NCBI RefSeq assembly: GCF_038148855.1
Contig: NZ_JBBVGR010000006.1
Span: forward strand, 1 to 64,000
Length of the DNA stretch: 64,000 bases
Source of the DNA: Phycobacter sedimenti
Lineage (GTDB): Bacteria; Pseudomonadota; Alphaproteobacteria; Rhodobacterales; Rhodobacteraceae
Direction: 5' to 3'
Numbering within the stretch: position 1 is the first letter of the stretch; each line of letters opens with the position of its first letter. The notes beneath the pieces are model-generated. The model was not told the origin of the DNA. It saw nothing but the letters and a program-made list of their open reading frames with translations, and ran no database searches. Made by a program: the position numbers and the translations under genes. Below are positions 55,386-64,000 of the stretch, in pieces.

Positions 55386-55616
55386 CTACGCACTTAACAG
55401 TGACGGCCCTGACAATTTCTCACCCGCAGAGTTCATCGAGTACAACTCAGATATTTGCCTCGCGGCTTCGTCAGCGGAGATCTTGCCAGCCGCATGATCC
55501 TCGCGGATCTTCTTGGCCGCTTGCTTGAGTTTGTATAGTTTGTTGGCGCGAACAGAATTAGACCCTGCCGAAGAATTCGCAACGCCTTGCGGCGAACGTA
55601 AAACGACCCAACCCAT
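55386..55616 (-). CDS. Small SHOCT-like protein in the rplW/rplB insert
   Basis: 76 residues. The central KLYKLKQAAKKIREDHAAGKISADEAARQISEL segment has the pattern of the SHOCT oligomerisation motif (helix-G-K/I-S/T-x-E-helix). It starts ten bases after the stop of the two-TM/GAF-like gene and probably belongs to the same message. No function can be given. Confidence 0.55.
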   Translation of the reverse strand: MGWVVLRSPQGVANSSAGSNSVRANKLYKLKQAAKKIREDHAAGKISADEAARQISELYSMNSAGEKLSGPSLLSA

Positions 55617-55625
55617 ACGATCCTC

Positions 55626-56507
55626 CTAGTGTTGTTCCTCAATATGCGCCACTAGTGGCTCAGTTGTCACCACCAATTTTTCTGCTATGGCGCCATGAAA
55701 CGCGTGCGGCCTTGCACAATCCACCGATATGAACCCGATTATCTGCCTAGTAGACTTGGCCTCAACAGGTATCAGGACAATTGAACGGTAGTTGCACGAG
55801 GATTGCGTAGGACTAAAGTAAGCCTCTTTCCCGAACTTTTTTAGATCCGGCACAACTCGTGGCTGTGGACCATAAGTGCAAGCAATATGCCCCAAAACTC
55901 TTTCCAACTTCTTAAGAGAGCGATTTACAGGTCTCTCGTTGCCTGTATTGCGATGTCGGATCAACATTTGATCCTTTGCTTCGCCCGTATAGAGAGCCAG
56001 ACTGACCGAGACTTCACCCTTTAGGGATCTTGTCACCTGACGAGCATATGCTTCAATTACGCCAAGCGCAGAAGTGATGCTTATGTCCTTATTTTCCAAC
56101 GGGGTGGCCTCTGACTTAACTGAGTTCACAAGATCCCCAAACCGGATCCATGCCTCCGCTGAAGCAAGACTAACGGCCTTGGCTCTGGTCGCAGAGCGAG
56201 CATCGAAAACGCTTGTCACCAAGTAGACGACGAATAACACCGCTGTGGCCGTTCCGGCCTGAAAAAGTGTTATTGTGCCATACACAAAATGAGACAGGCC
56301 CGGCACTGCAGCCATGGGGCCGAACTTTGAGACCCAATGCAGCAAGCCCGAAAGGCGGAAACCTGCTGGCAGTCTATTGTACCTAACAAACGCGCAACTT
56401 GCAGCAAGTCTCTGAAGCCAATTCGGATTTCCCGAAATCCACTTCTCAACCCTTCGATCAAATTCAGTCCTAGATGGCACCTTCACCCCAAACAGCTCGA
56501 ACTGCAA
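55626..56507 (-). CDS. Two-TM protein with a GAF-like C-terminal domain, unknown function
   Basis: About 293 residues from the TTG at 56507, chosen because GAGG lies eight bases upstream and the frame further upstream runs through the rplW terminator. An N-terminal basic region is followed by two hydrophobic segments (MAAVPGLSHFVYGTITLF and ATAVLFVVYLVTSVFD), then a coiled stretch and a C-terminal domain resembling GAF (YRSIVLIPVEAKSTRQIIGFISVD ... AIAEKLVV). The region is visibly AT-richer than its ribosomal neighbours, suggesting acquisition. The nature of the ligand, if any, is unknown. GTG codons at 56486 or 56480 are alternative starts. Confidence 0.6.
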   Translation of the reverse strand: MQFELFGVKVPSRTEFDRRVEKWISGNPNWLQRLAASCAFVRYNRLPAGFRLSGLLHWVSKFGPMAAVPGLSHFVYGTITLFQAGTATAVLFVVYLVTSVFDARSATRAKAVSLASAEAWIRFGDLVNSVKSEATPLENKDISITSALGVIEAYARQVTRSLKGEVSVSLALYTGEAKDQMLIRHRNTGNERPVNRSLKKLERVLGHIACTYGPQPRVVPDLKKFGKEAYFSPTQSSCNYRSIVLIPVEAKSTRQIIGFISVDCARPHAFHGAIAEKLVVTTEPLVAHIEEQH

Positions 56508-56556
56508 GAAATCAACCTCAAGGTGAACATATGAAGCTTTATGAATTAGCACAACG

Positions 56557-56585
56557 AAAAAGGCCCCCGCTTTCGCGAGGGCCTT
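56557..56585 (-). terminator. rplW terminator
   Basis: On the minus strand AAGGCCCTCGC pairs with GCGGGGGCCTT (one mismatch) around a four-base loop, followed by TTTTTCG. It lies just after rplW and ends the rpsJ-to-rplW segment. Confidence 0.92.
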
Positions 56586-56609
56586 CGATCTTTGCAAAGG
56601 GAACAGATC

Positions 56610-56906
56610 TCAGAGTCCGGTGGACACGTCGATGGTGTTGCCTTCTTCCAGGGTCACATAGGCTTTCTTGACGTCCTTGCGACGGCCGATCTGGCCGCGG
56701 AAACGTTTGACCTTACCCTTGGTGATGGTGGTGTTGACCGCTTTGACCTTCACACCAAAGAGCGCCTCGACGGCCTCCTTGATCTGGGGCTTGTTGCTGT
56801 CGATCGCCACTTCGAAAACCACTGCACCGGCTTCAGACGCCATGGTGGATTTCTCGGTGATGATCGGCTTGCGGATCACGTCGTAGTGTTCTGCCTTCGC
56901 GCTCAT
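56610..56906 (-). CDS. rplW: 50S ribosomal protein L23
   Basis: 98 residues, MSAKAEHYDVIRKPIITEKS, with NKPQIKEAVEALFGVKVKAVNT. It sits at the tunnel exit and docks trigger factor and SRP. Its start overlaps rplD (ATGA). Confidence 0.97.
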   Translation of the reverse strand: MSAKAEHYDVIRKPIITEKSTMASEAGAVVFEVAIDSNKPQIKEAVEALFGVKVKAVNTTITKGKVKRFRGQIGRRKDVKKAYVTLEEGNTIDVSTGL

Positions 56907-57520
56907 TTCAGTCGAGCCTCCAGTGCTTCGACACCCGCCTTGGTGATCACCAGGGTGTCACGCTTGAGGATGTCATAGACGTTTGCACCCATCGTCGGCA
57001 GGATATCCAGACCTTCGATGTTGCGCGATGCTTTGAGGAAACCCTCGTTCACCGAGGCACCGTCGATGACCAGCGCGCGCTTCCAGCCCAGGTTTTTCAC
57101 CTGTTTGGCCAGAGCAGCGGTCTTGCCTTCCGCGGTTGCGTCCTCGATCACGACCAGTTCACCCGCTTTTGCCTTGGCGGACAGCGCGTGGCGCAGGCCC
57201 AGCTTGCGGAACTTCTTGGTCAGCTCGTGGCCGTGGCTGCGCGGGGTCGGACCCTTGTAGATACCACCCTTGCGGAAGATCGGCGCGTTGCGGTCACCAT
57301 GGCGTGCGCCACCGGTGCCCTTCTGGCGGTAGATCTTCTTGGTCGAGTAGGAGGTCTCCGAGCGGGTCTTGACCTTGTGGGTACCGGCCTGCGCGTTGTT
57401 GCGCTGCCAGCGGACCACACGGTGCAGGATGTCCGCACGCGGCTCCAGACCGAACAGGTCTTCGGACAGTTCGATGTCGCCTGCCTTGCCGCCGTCGAGT
57501 TTGATCACATCAAGTTTCAT
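56903..57520 (-). CDS. rplD: 50S ribosomal protein L4
   Basis: 205 residues: RWQRNNAQAGTHKVKTRSE and RQKGTGGARHGDRNAPIFRKGG form the tunnel loop. In E. coli L4 is the autogenous regulator of the S10 operon. It overlaps rplC and rplW. Confidence 0.97.
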   Translation of the reverse strand: MKLDVIKLDGGKAGDIELSEDLFGLEPRADILHRVVRWQRNNAQAGTHKVKTRSETSYSTKKIYRQKGTGGARHGDRNAPIFRKGGIYKGPTPRSHGHELTKKFRKLGLRHALSAKAKAGELVVIEDATAEGKTAALAKQVKNLGWKRALVIDGASVNEGFLKASRNIEGLDILPTMGANVYDILKRDTLVITKAGVEALEARLK

Positions 57521-58239
57521 GCTTCACCACCTTCCGCGGGAGATTCCGCCGGTGCTTCGGTTGCTGCGGCCTTCAGACCTGCCGGGAAGGGCAGACCTTC
57601 GGGCGCTTTCTTCTTGACGGCATCCTTGACGGTTACCCAACCGGATTTCGGACCGGGCACGGCGCCTTTGATGAACACCAGGCCACGCTCGGCGTCGGTT
57701 TTCACGACTTCGAGGTTCTGGGTGGTCACGCGGGCAGCACCCATGTGGCCGGCCATTTTCTTGCCTTTGAAGACCTTGCCGGGATCCTGACACTGGCCGG
57801 TGGAGCCGTGCGAACGGTGGGAGATCGAAACACCGTGCGAGGCGCGCAGACCACCAAAGTTCCAGCGCTTCATGGCGCCTGCGAAACCTTTACCGATCGA
57901 GGTGCCGGTCACGTCCACTTTCTGACCTGTCAGGAAGTGCTCAGCCGAGATTTCGGCGCCAACTTCGATCAGGGCATCGGCGGGAACGCGGAATTCGACC
58001 AGCTTCCGCTTGGGCTCAACCTTTGCAGCGGCAAAGTGACCACGCATCGCCTTGGAGACGCGCTTTACCTTGGCCGAACCTGCACCCAGCTGAACGGCGG
58101 TGTAGCCGTCTTTGTCTTCGGTACGCTGAGCAACGACCTGCAGACCGTCCAGGTGAAGAACGGTGACAGGGATCTGCTTGCCGTCTTCCATGAACAGCCG
58201 GGTCATGCCGACTTTCTTTGCGATAATACCAGAGCGCAT
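57517..58239 (-). CDS. rplC: 50S ribosomal protein L3
   Basis: 240 residues, MRSGIIAKKVGMTRLF, with the MKRWNFGGLRASHGVSISHRSHGSTG loop and its methylatable glutamine (GQCQDPGKVFKGKKMAGHMG). The second ATG (58239) is taken because it has GGAGGG at proper spacing; the first, at 58245, is only two bases from that site. Confidence 0.96.
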   Translation of the reverse strand: MRSGIIAKKVGMTRLFMEDGKQIPVTVLHLDGLQVVAQRTEDKDGYTAVQLGAGSAKVKRVSKAMRGHFAAAKVEPKRKLVEFRVPADALIEVGAEISAEHFLTGQKVDVTGTSIGKGFAGAMKRWNFGGLRASHGVSISHRSHGSTGQCQDPGKVFKGKKMAGHMGAARVTTQNLEVVKTDAERGLVFIKGAVPGPKSGWVTVKDAVKKKAPEGLPFPAGLKAAATEAPAESPAEGGEA

Positions 58240-58257
58240 ATTCATTACCCTCCGATC

Positions 58258-58572
58258 TTACGACTGCAGCTTGATCTCGACGTCCACACCAGCGGCGAGG
58301 TCGAGCTTCATCAGCGCGTCCACGGTCTGGGGAGTCGGATCAACGATATCCAGCAGGCGCTTGTGCGTGCGGATTTCGAACTGGTCACGGGATTTCTTGT
58401 CCACGTGGGGACCACGCAGAACGGTGAATTTCTCGATCTTGTTCGGAAGCGGGATCGGGCCACGAACCTGCGCGCCGGTGCGCTTTGCAGTGTTCACGAT
58501 TTCCTGTGTGCTGGCATCCAGTACACGGTAATCAAAAGCCTTCAGCCGAATGCGAATGTTTTGACTTTGCAT
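58258..58572 (-). CDS. rpsJ: 30S ribosomal protein S10 (NusE)
   Basis: 104 residues, MQSQNIRIRLKAFDYRVLD, with RGPIPLPNKIEKFTVLRGPHVDKKSR. It also works in transcription antitermination as NusE. First gene of its segment; the upstream 260 bases hold its promoter and a perfect palindrome. Confidence 0.97.
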   Translation of the reverse strand: MQSQNIRIRLKAFDYRVLDASTQEIVNTAKRTGAQVRGPIPLPNKIEKFTVLRGPHVDKKSRDQFEIRTHKRLLDIVDPTPQTVDALMKLDLAAGVDVEIKLQS

Positions 58573-58721
58573 TTCGTCAGCCTTTTGTAGGCGTTGGAGT
58601 TGAGAGGAGGGCCCACGACCACCGCGCGCCCTCATCGAACCCAAAGGGCGGGAATCACCCCGCCCTGTTCCCGACATGCGGGATGGGGCCTGTTACACCC
58701 GTTGGACCGGGGGAGCAAGAT

Positions 58722-58737
58722 GTTTCGCGCGCGAAAC
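58722..58737. promoter_or_regulatory. Perfect 16-base palindrome in the rpsJ upstream region
   Basis: GTTTCGCGCGCGAAAC reads the same on both strands. It is 150 bases before the rpsJ start and 98 bases past the end of the HEPN-like gene. It may be an operator for a homodimeric repressor or a short hairpin. The function is unknown. Confidence 0.5.
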
Positions 58738-58834
58738 GGTTGCGGGTGGGGCGGACGGTGGGTTTGGGATGTATTTAGGTCTACGAAACAAGGGCAACGA
58801 AGAATGGTAGCGACACTGCAAACAGGAAATAGGA

Positions 58835-59779
58835 TCAGTAGCATCCGCATTGTTTACAACAGACGAGAGCACATTCGTCTTGAGGAATCGTAACAAAGTG
58901 CACGCTCCCACAATCTGAGCAAGGCTCGCTTGCCAGCGCAATTGTTAAGTCAGCCTGGCACATCAAACACTTCGCGCTATCGTGACCCGTCTGAATGGCA
59001 GTTGCGCACCCTAGTTCGCGTCGAAGTTCGCTGGCCGCACTTTCGAGGCAGTGGGGGCAGAAAATCTGAATGCTTGACTTCTTTGCGCCTATGCACATCT
59101 TGAACATTTCATTGCTCATTAATGCTTGCAAGTGTCGCAAATCAGCCATTGCGTCTGACACAGGCGACGACCATTCGTAGTCATGAAAAAAACGCCGTGC
59201 GCTTTTGCCGTCATATTTTACTCTATTGGTGAGCCATTCTCCCTCTCTCCATAGGATAGCATAAACTTCCACCAATGTTGCAATCAGTTCGCTAGGTTCA
59301 AAAGCTGCTTCATGTACGCCGAGATGCATCATCCTATTTCTAATCCTCCTCAATTCATCAAACCTTGGCTCAAAGGACTGAGGCAATTCGTAATCAGTAA
59401 GAGCGATAACTGCGCGAGGTAGATCTATAGCGTCCAGAGTTTTCAAACTTGCAAAGTCTATCTGCGCTTCCTTTCGGGAAAACTGAAAAGAACCATTCAG
59501 CAACAGAAGATAGGGACTGACCTGTGCTACAAGAGACTTTAGGCGGAGCTCAATTGCTTGCAATAGCATTGAAATTAGATGGCTAATTTCTTGTTGAGCG
59601 TCATTCGAGTACTCATCCCAAAGTTCTTTATGGGCATGTTCGGCTTGAAGGTCTCCGACGTTCAAGTCGTGGCTTTCCGCGAAATCAGTGTAGATCTCTA
59701 CCGTCCGCATCCAAACGTCAAAGTAGCTTCTTAGTGCAGCTTCATTCAGCCCTTCCGCACTTGGCACGTTGACCAACAT
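58835..59779 (-). CDS. HEPN-like protein with C-terminal zinc ribbon, unknown function
   Basis: 314 residues from the ATG at 59779 (GGAAGG seven bases upstream). The N-terminal ~200 residues are helical. R147-N148-x3-H152 (RIRNRMMHLG) matches the R-x4-6-H active-site pattern of HEPN ribonucleases. The C-terminal ~75 residues hold cysteines in pairs (CPHC, CLMC, CSDC, CKQCGC), a zinc-ribbon-like array. HEPN RNases are frequent in toxin and anti-phage modules, and Zn ribbons bind nucleic acid or nucleotides. The AT-richness and isolated position between the tuf terminator and rpsJ suggest acquisition. No antitoxin-like partner gene is visible. Confidence 0.6.
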   Translation of the reverse strand: MLVNVPSAEGLNEAALRSYFDVWMRTVEIYTDFAESHDLNVGDLQAEHAHKELWDEYSNDAQQEISHLISMLLQAIELRLKSLVAQVSPYLLLLNGSFQFSRKEAQIDFASLKTLDAIDLPRAVIALTDYELPQSFEPRFDELRRIRNRMMHLGVHEAAFEPSELIATLVEVYAILWREGEWLTNRVKYDGKSARRFFHDYEWSSPVSDAMADLRHLQALMSNEMFKMCIGAKKSSIQIFCPHCLESAASELRRELGCATAIQTGHDSAKCLMCQADLTIALASEPCSDCGSVHFVTIPQDECALVCCKQCGCY

Positions 59780-59828
59780 GAAATGACCTTCCAACTTCCT
59801 CTGTAGCTAGGATATCTCATTCTATGAA

Positions 59829-59858
59829 CAAAAAAAGGGCCTCCCGAGGGAGGCCCTT
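59829..59858 (-). terminator. tuf terminator
   Basis: On the minus strand GGGCCTCC pairs with GGAGGCCC, extended by flanking AAA/TTT, and is followed by a run of seven T. It separates tuf from the HEPN-like gene. Confidence 0.94.
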
Positions 59859-59933
59859 TCTATTTGGAACGCTGTGGGTTCTCGGCAGATTTTCCGATGG
59901 AAAATCGCCTGTCACCCACTGTTCCCAAAATCA

Positions 59934-61109
<1,176 letters not shown>

Positions 61110-61172
61110 GGTGGCCTCCTTTTGGTTGGAAGAAGGTCCGCGCGGGCCGCGAACCTTCCAATGTCATGACGC

Positions 61173-63290
61173 TTACGCGTATTTCGCCTGGATCTCTTCG
61201 GAGATATTGTTCGGAACCGGATCGTAGTGATCGAACAGCATGGTGAACTGGGCGCGGCCCGAGGACATCGAACGCAGAGTGTTGATGTAACCGAACATGT
61301 TCGCCAGCGGCACGAAGGCGTTGATCGCGATCGCGTTACCGCGGTTCTCCTGGCCCGACACCTGACCACGACGGGAGGTGAGGTCGCCGATGATACCACC
61401 GGTGTATTCTTCCGGGGTGATCACTTCGACTTTCATGATCGGTTCCAGTAGTTTGGCGCCAGCTTTCTTCATACCTTCACGCATGGCCATACGGGCTGCG
61501 ATTTCGAAGGCCAGAACGCTGGAGTCAACGTCGTGGAACTTACCGTCGATCAGGGCAACCTTGAAGTCGATCACGGGGAAGCCGGCCAGCGGGCCGCTGT
61601 CCATGACGGACTGGATGCCTTTTTCAACACCGGGGATGTATTCCTTCGGAACAGCACCGCCAACGATGCGGGATTCGAAGGAGTAGCCTTCGCCGGCTTC
61701 GGTCGGCGAGATGATCAGCTTCACCTCGGCGAACTGACCCGAACCACCCGACTGTTTCTTGTGGGTGTAGGTGTGCTCGACCTCGTGACCGATGGTCTCG
61801 CGGTAGGCCACCTGCGGGGCACCGATGTTGGCTTCCACTTTGAATTCACGCTTGAGACGATCCACCAGGATGTCCAGGTGAAGTTCGCCCATGCCCTTCA
61901 TGATGGTCTGACCGGACTCGAGGTCGGTCTCAACACGGAAGGACGGATCTTCAGCGGCCAGACGGGCCAGACCCTGGGACATTTTCTCCTGGTCGCCCTT
62001 GGTTTTGGGCTCGACCGCGATCTCGATCACCGGATCGGGGAAGGTCATGGTTTCCAGAACCACCGGTTCCTTCGCATCGCAGAGGGTGTCACCGGTGGTG
62101 GTGTCTTTCAGACCCGCCAGCGCGATGATGTCGCCCGCAAAGGCTTCTTCGATCTCTTCCCGGTTGTTGGAGTGCATCATCATCATACGACCGACGCGCT
62201 CTTTCTTGCCCTTGGTCGAGTTCAGGATGCTGTCACCCTTGTTGATCACGCCGGAATAGATCCGGGTGAAAGTCAGGGAGCCAACGAAGGGGTCGTTCAT
62301 GATCTTGAACGCCAGGCCAGAGAAAGCCATGTCGTCGTCCGCGCGGCGGGCGATGTTACGAACTTCTTCTTCGTCACCCGGCTTGAAGCCCATGTAATCG
62401 ACAACGTCCAGCGGGCTGGGCAGGTAGTCGATCACAGCGTTGAGCAGCGGCTGAACACCTTTGTTCTTGAACGCCGAGCCACCCAGAACCGGAACGAAGT
62501 CCAGCGCCAGGGTACCCTTGCGCAGCAGTTTGCGCAGGGTCGGAACGTCGGGCTCGTTGCCTTCCAGGTATTCCATCATGGCGTCGTCGTCTTGCTCGAC
62601 GGCCGCTTCGACCATCTTGCCGCGCCATTCATCGGCCATGTCCTTCAGGCTGTCGCGGATCGGAGCCTTGACCCAGCTTGCGCCCAGGTCTTCGCCCTGC
62701 CACAGCCATTCTTCCATGGTGACCAGGTCGATCAGGCCTTCGAGTTCGTTTTCTGCGCCGATCGGAACACCAACCGGAACCGCGCGGGCACCGGTGCGGT
62801 CCTCGATCATGCGGACGCAGTTGAAGAAGTCAGCGCCGATCTTGTCCATCTTGTTGACGAACACCATACGCGGAACCTTGTAGCGGTCAGCCTGACGCCA
62901 CACGGTTTCGGTCTGGGGTTCAACGCCGGCGTTGGCGTCCAGAACACAGACTGCACCGTCGAGAACCGCCAGCGAACGCTCAACTTCGATGGTGAAGTCA
63001 ACGTGGCCGGGAGTGTCGATGATGTTCAGGCGGTGCTTGGGGGTATCAGCGGTCTGACCGTCTTCGGTGCGTTCCCAGAAGGTGGTGGTCGCAGCCGAGG
63101 TGATGGTGATCCCGCGTTCCTGCTCCTGCTCCATCCAGTCCATGGTGGCTGCACCATCGTGCACCTCACCGATGTTGTGGGATTTGCCGGTGTAATACAG
63201 GATACGCTCAGAGCAGGTGGTCTTACCTGCGTCGATGTGCGCCATGATACCGAAGTTACGGTATAGTTCGAGCGGATATTCGCGTGCCAT
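61173..63290 (-). CDS. fusA: Elongation factor G
   Basis: 705 residues. G1 AHIDAGKTTCSERIL near 17-31, DTPGHVDF, NKMDKIGADF, with all five domains to KYA. Drives translocation. It lies 63 bases upstream of tuf and follows rpsG by 21 bases. Confidence 0.98.
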   Translation of the reverse strand: MAREYPLELYRNFGIMAHIDAGKTTCSERILYYTGKSHNIGEVHDGAATMDWMEQEQERGITITSAATTTFWERTEDGQTADTPKHRLNIIDTPGHVDFTIEVERSLAVLDGAVCVLDANAGVEPQTETVWRQADRYKVPRMVFVNKMDKIGADFFNCVRMIEDRTGARAVPVGVPIGAENELEGLIDLVTMEEWLWQGEDLGASWVKAPIRDSLKDMADEWRGKMVEAAVEQDDDAMMEYLEGNEPDVPTLRKLLRKGTLALDFVPVLGGSAFKNKGVQPLLNAVIDYLPSPLDVVDYMGFKPGDEEEVRNIARRADDDMAFSGLAFKIMNDPFVGSLTFTRIYSGVINKGDSILNSTKGKKERVGRMMMMHSNNREEIEEAFAGDIIALAGLKDTTTGDTLCDAKEPVVLETMTFPDPVIEIAVEPKTKGDQEKMSQGLARLAAEDPSFRVETDLESGQTIMKGMGELHLDILVDRLKREFKVEANIGAPQVAYRETIGHEVEHTYTHKKQSGGSGQFAEVKLIISPTEAGEGYSFESRIVGGAVPKEYIPGVEKGIQSVMDSGPLAGFPVIDFKVALIDGKFHDVDSSVLAFEIAARMAMREGMKKAGAKLLEPIMKVEVITPEEYTGGIIGDLTSRRGQVSGQENRGNAIAINAFVPLANMFGYINTLRSMSSGRAQFTMLFDHYDPVPNNISEEIQAKYA

Positions 63291-63311
63291 GGTGTGTAGC
63301 CTCTGAAGGGT

Positions 63312-63782
63312 TTACCAGCGATAGTGCGAGAAGGCCTTGTTGGCCTCTGCCATCTTGTGGGTGTCTTCGCGCTTCTTAACGGCGGTACCGCGGGACTGTA
63401 CAGCGTCCAGCAGCTCACCGGCGAGGCGTTCTTCCATTGTGTTCTCGTTGCGGCCGCGGGCAGCGGTGATCAGCCAGCGGATGGCCAGGGCCTCGCGGCG
63501 CTCGGGGCGCACTTCAACCGGAACCTGGTAGGTGGCACCACCCACACGACGCGAGCGAACCTCAACCGAGGGCTTCACGTTGTCGAGGGCTTCGTGGAAC
63601 ACTTCCACGGGCGCGCGCTTGATCTTGGCTTCAACGCGGTCGAATGCGTTGTAGACGATTTTTTCTGCGACCGATTTCTTACCATCGATCATCAGGTTGT
63701 TCATGAATTTGGTCAGAACGCGGTCGCCATATTTGGCGTCGGGCAGAACTTCGCGTTTTTCAGCAGCGTGACGGCGTGACAT
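63312..63782 (-). CDS. rpsG: 30S ribosomal protein S7
   Basis: 156 residues: MSRRHAAEKREVLPDAKYGD, the KPSVEVRSRRVGGATYQVPVEVR segment (given as the conserved GGATYQVP block) and the C-terminal FSHYRW. It binds the 3' major domain of 16S rRNA and nucleates the head of 30S. Confidence 0.97.
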   Translation of the reverse strand: MSRRHAAEKREVLPDAKYGDRVLTKFMNNLMIDGKKSVAEKIVYNAFDRVEAKIKRAPVEVFHEALDNVKPSVEVRSRRVGGATYQVPVEVRPERREALAIRWLITAARGRNENTMEERLAGELLDAVQSRGTAVKKREDTHKMAEANKAFSHYRW

Positions 63783-63800
63783 CTTTGCTTATCCTTCTTC

Positions 63801-64000
63801 TTACTTAGGACGCTTCGCGCCATACTTGGAGCGGCGCTGCTTACGGTCTTTGACGCCCTGGGTATCCAGAACACCGCGAAGGATGTGGTAACGCACACCG
63901 GGAAGGTCTTTTACACGACCGCCGCGGATCAGAACCACAGAGTGTTCCTGAAGGTTGTGGCTTTCACCCGGGATGTAGGAGATCACTTCGAAACCGTTGG
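63801..64000 (-). CDS. rpsL: 30S ribosomal protein S12 (partial; 5' end beyond the window)
   Basis: The last ~66 residues of S12 are visible: ...NGFEVISYIPGESHNLQEHS, then GGRVKDLPGVRYHILRGVLD and the basic C-terminus. The first ~57 residues, including the streptomycin-resistance Lys, lie past the right edge. Confidence 0.96.
   Translation of the reverse strand, partial: NGFEVISYIPGESHNLQEHSVVLIRGGRVKDLPGVRYHILRGVLDTQGVKDRKQRRSKYGAKRPK

Overview
The window is chromosomal DNA of a marine-type alphaproteobacterium, most likely a Roseobacter-group member of the Rhodobacteraceae. The evidence is the high GC content, the Bzt/Aap general amino-acid ABC operon, an ATP12-type chaperone gene in a crcB-rluC-HAD operon, and the sequence character of the ribosomal proteins. 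It holds about 75 protein genes, two tRNA-Arg genes and one run of 98 Ns (8263-8360). The species cannot be named from the sequence alone.

Left part (1-12.3 kb, nearly all minus strand). A 1073-residue soluble protein joins a cobalamin/[4Fe-4S] reductive dehalogenase to an FMN/NAD/[2Fe-2S] reductase. Next come the three 5-oxoprolinase genes pxpB-pxpC-pxpA, a cytoplasmic PAS chemoreceptor with a CheR-type tail, a tandem pair of tRNA-Arg(ACG) genes beside the assembly gap, and an operon of a TVP38-type membrane protein, a MerA-like flavoprotein and an orphan histidine kinase.

Middle (12.6-34.8 kb). The plus strand carries rpmH-rnpA-yidD, then (after a minus-strand lipoprotein gene) ttcA, an EAL-domain protein, yidC, a MOSC protein and engB. 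After a minus-strand SDR gene it continues with argB, a QueG-like iron-sulphur protein and a SixA-type phosphatase. The minus strand then carries bztABCD, crcB-rluC-HAD-atp12, rarA and a Deg-type protease. A Tat-exported multicopper oxidase lies divergent from crcB.

Right part (35-64 kb, mainly minus strand). This is the complete str-S10-spc-alpha ribosomal supercluster, read from the right edge: rpsL, rpsG, fusA, tuf / rpsJ, rplC, rplD, rplW / rplB, rpsS, rplV, rpsC, rplP / rpmC, rpsQ, rplN, rplX, rplE, rpsN, rpsH, rplF, rplR, rpsE, rpmD / rplO, secY, adk, rpsM, rpsK, rpoA, rplQ. Gene order is canonical, but at each slash non-ribosomal genes are inserted, and the ribosomal segment just before each insertion ends in an intrinsic terminator. 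The four inserts are: (i) tuf/rpsJ, a protein with a HEPN-like R-N-x3-H motif and a C-terminal zinc ribbon; (ii) rplW/rplB, a two-TM protein with a GAF-like tail plus a small SHOCT-like protein; (iii) rplP/rpmC, a sulfotransferase, a 2OG-Fe(II) oxygenase-like protein and an HBM chemoreceptor; (iv) rpmD/rplO, a TPR-sulfotransferase, a DUF1127 protein and a PAS/zinc-ribbon-like protein.

The strongest candidates for unusual biology are the self-sufficient reductive dehalogenase at the left edge and the AT-richer inserts in the ribosomal cluster, above all the HEPN/zinc-ribbon gene between tuf and rpsJ.
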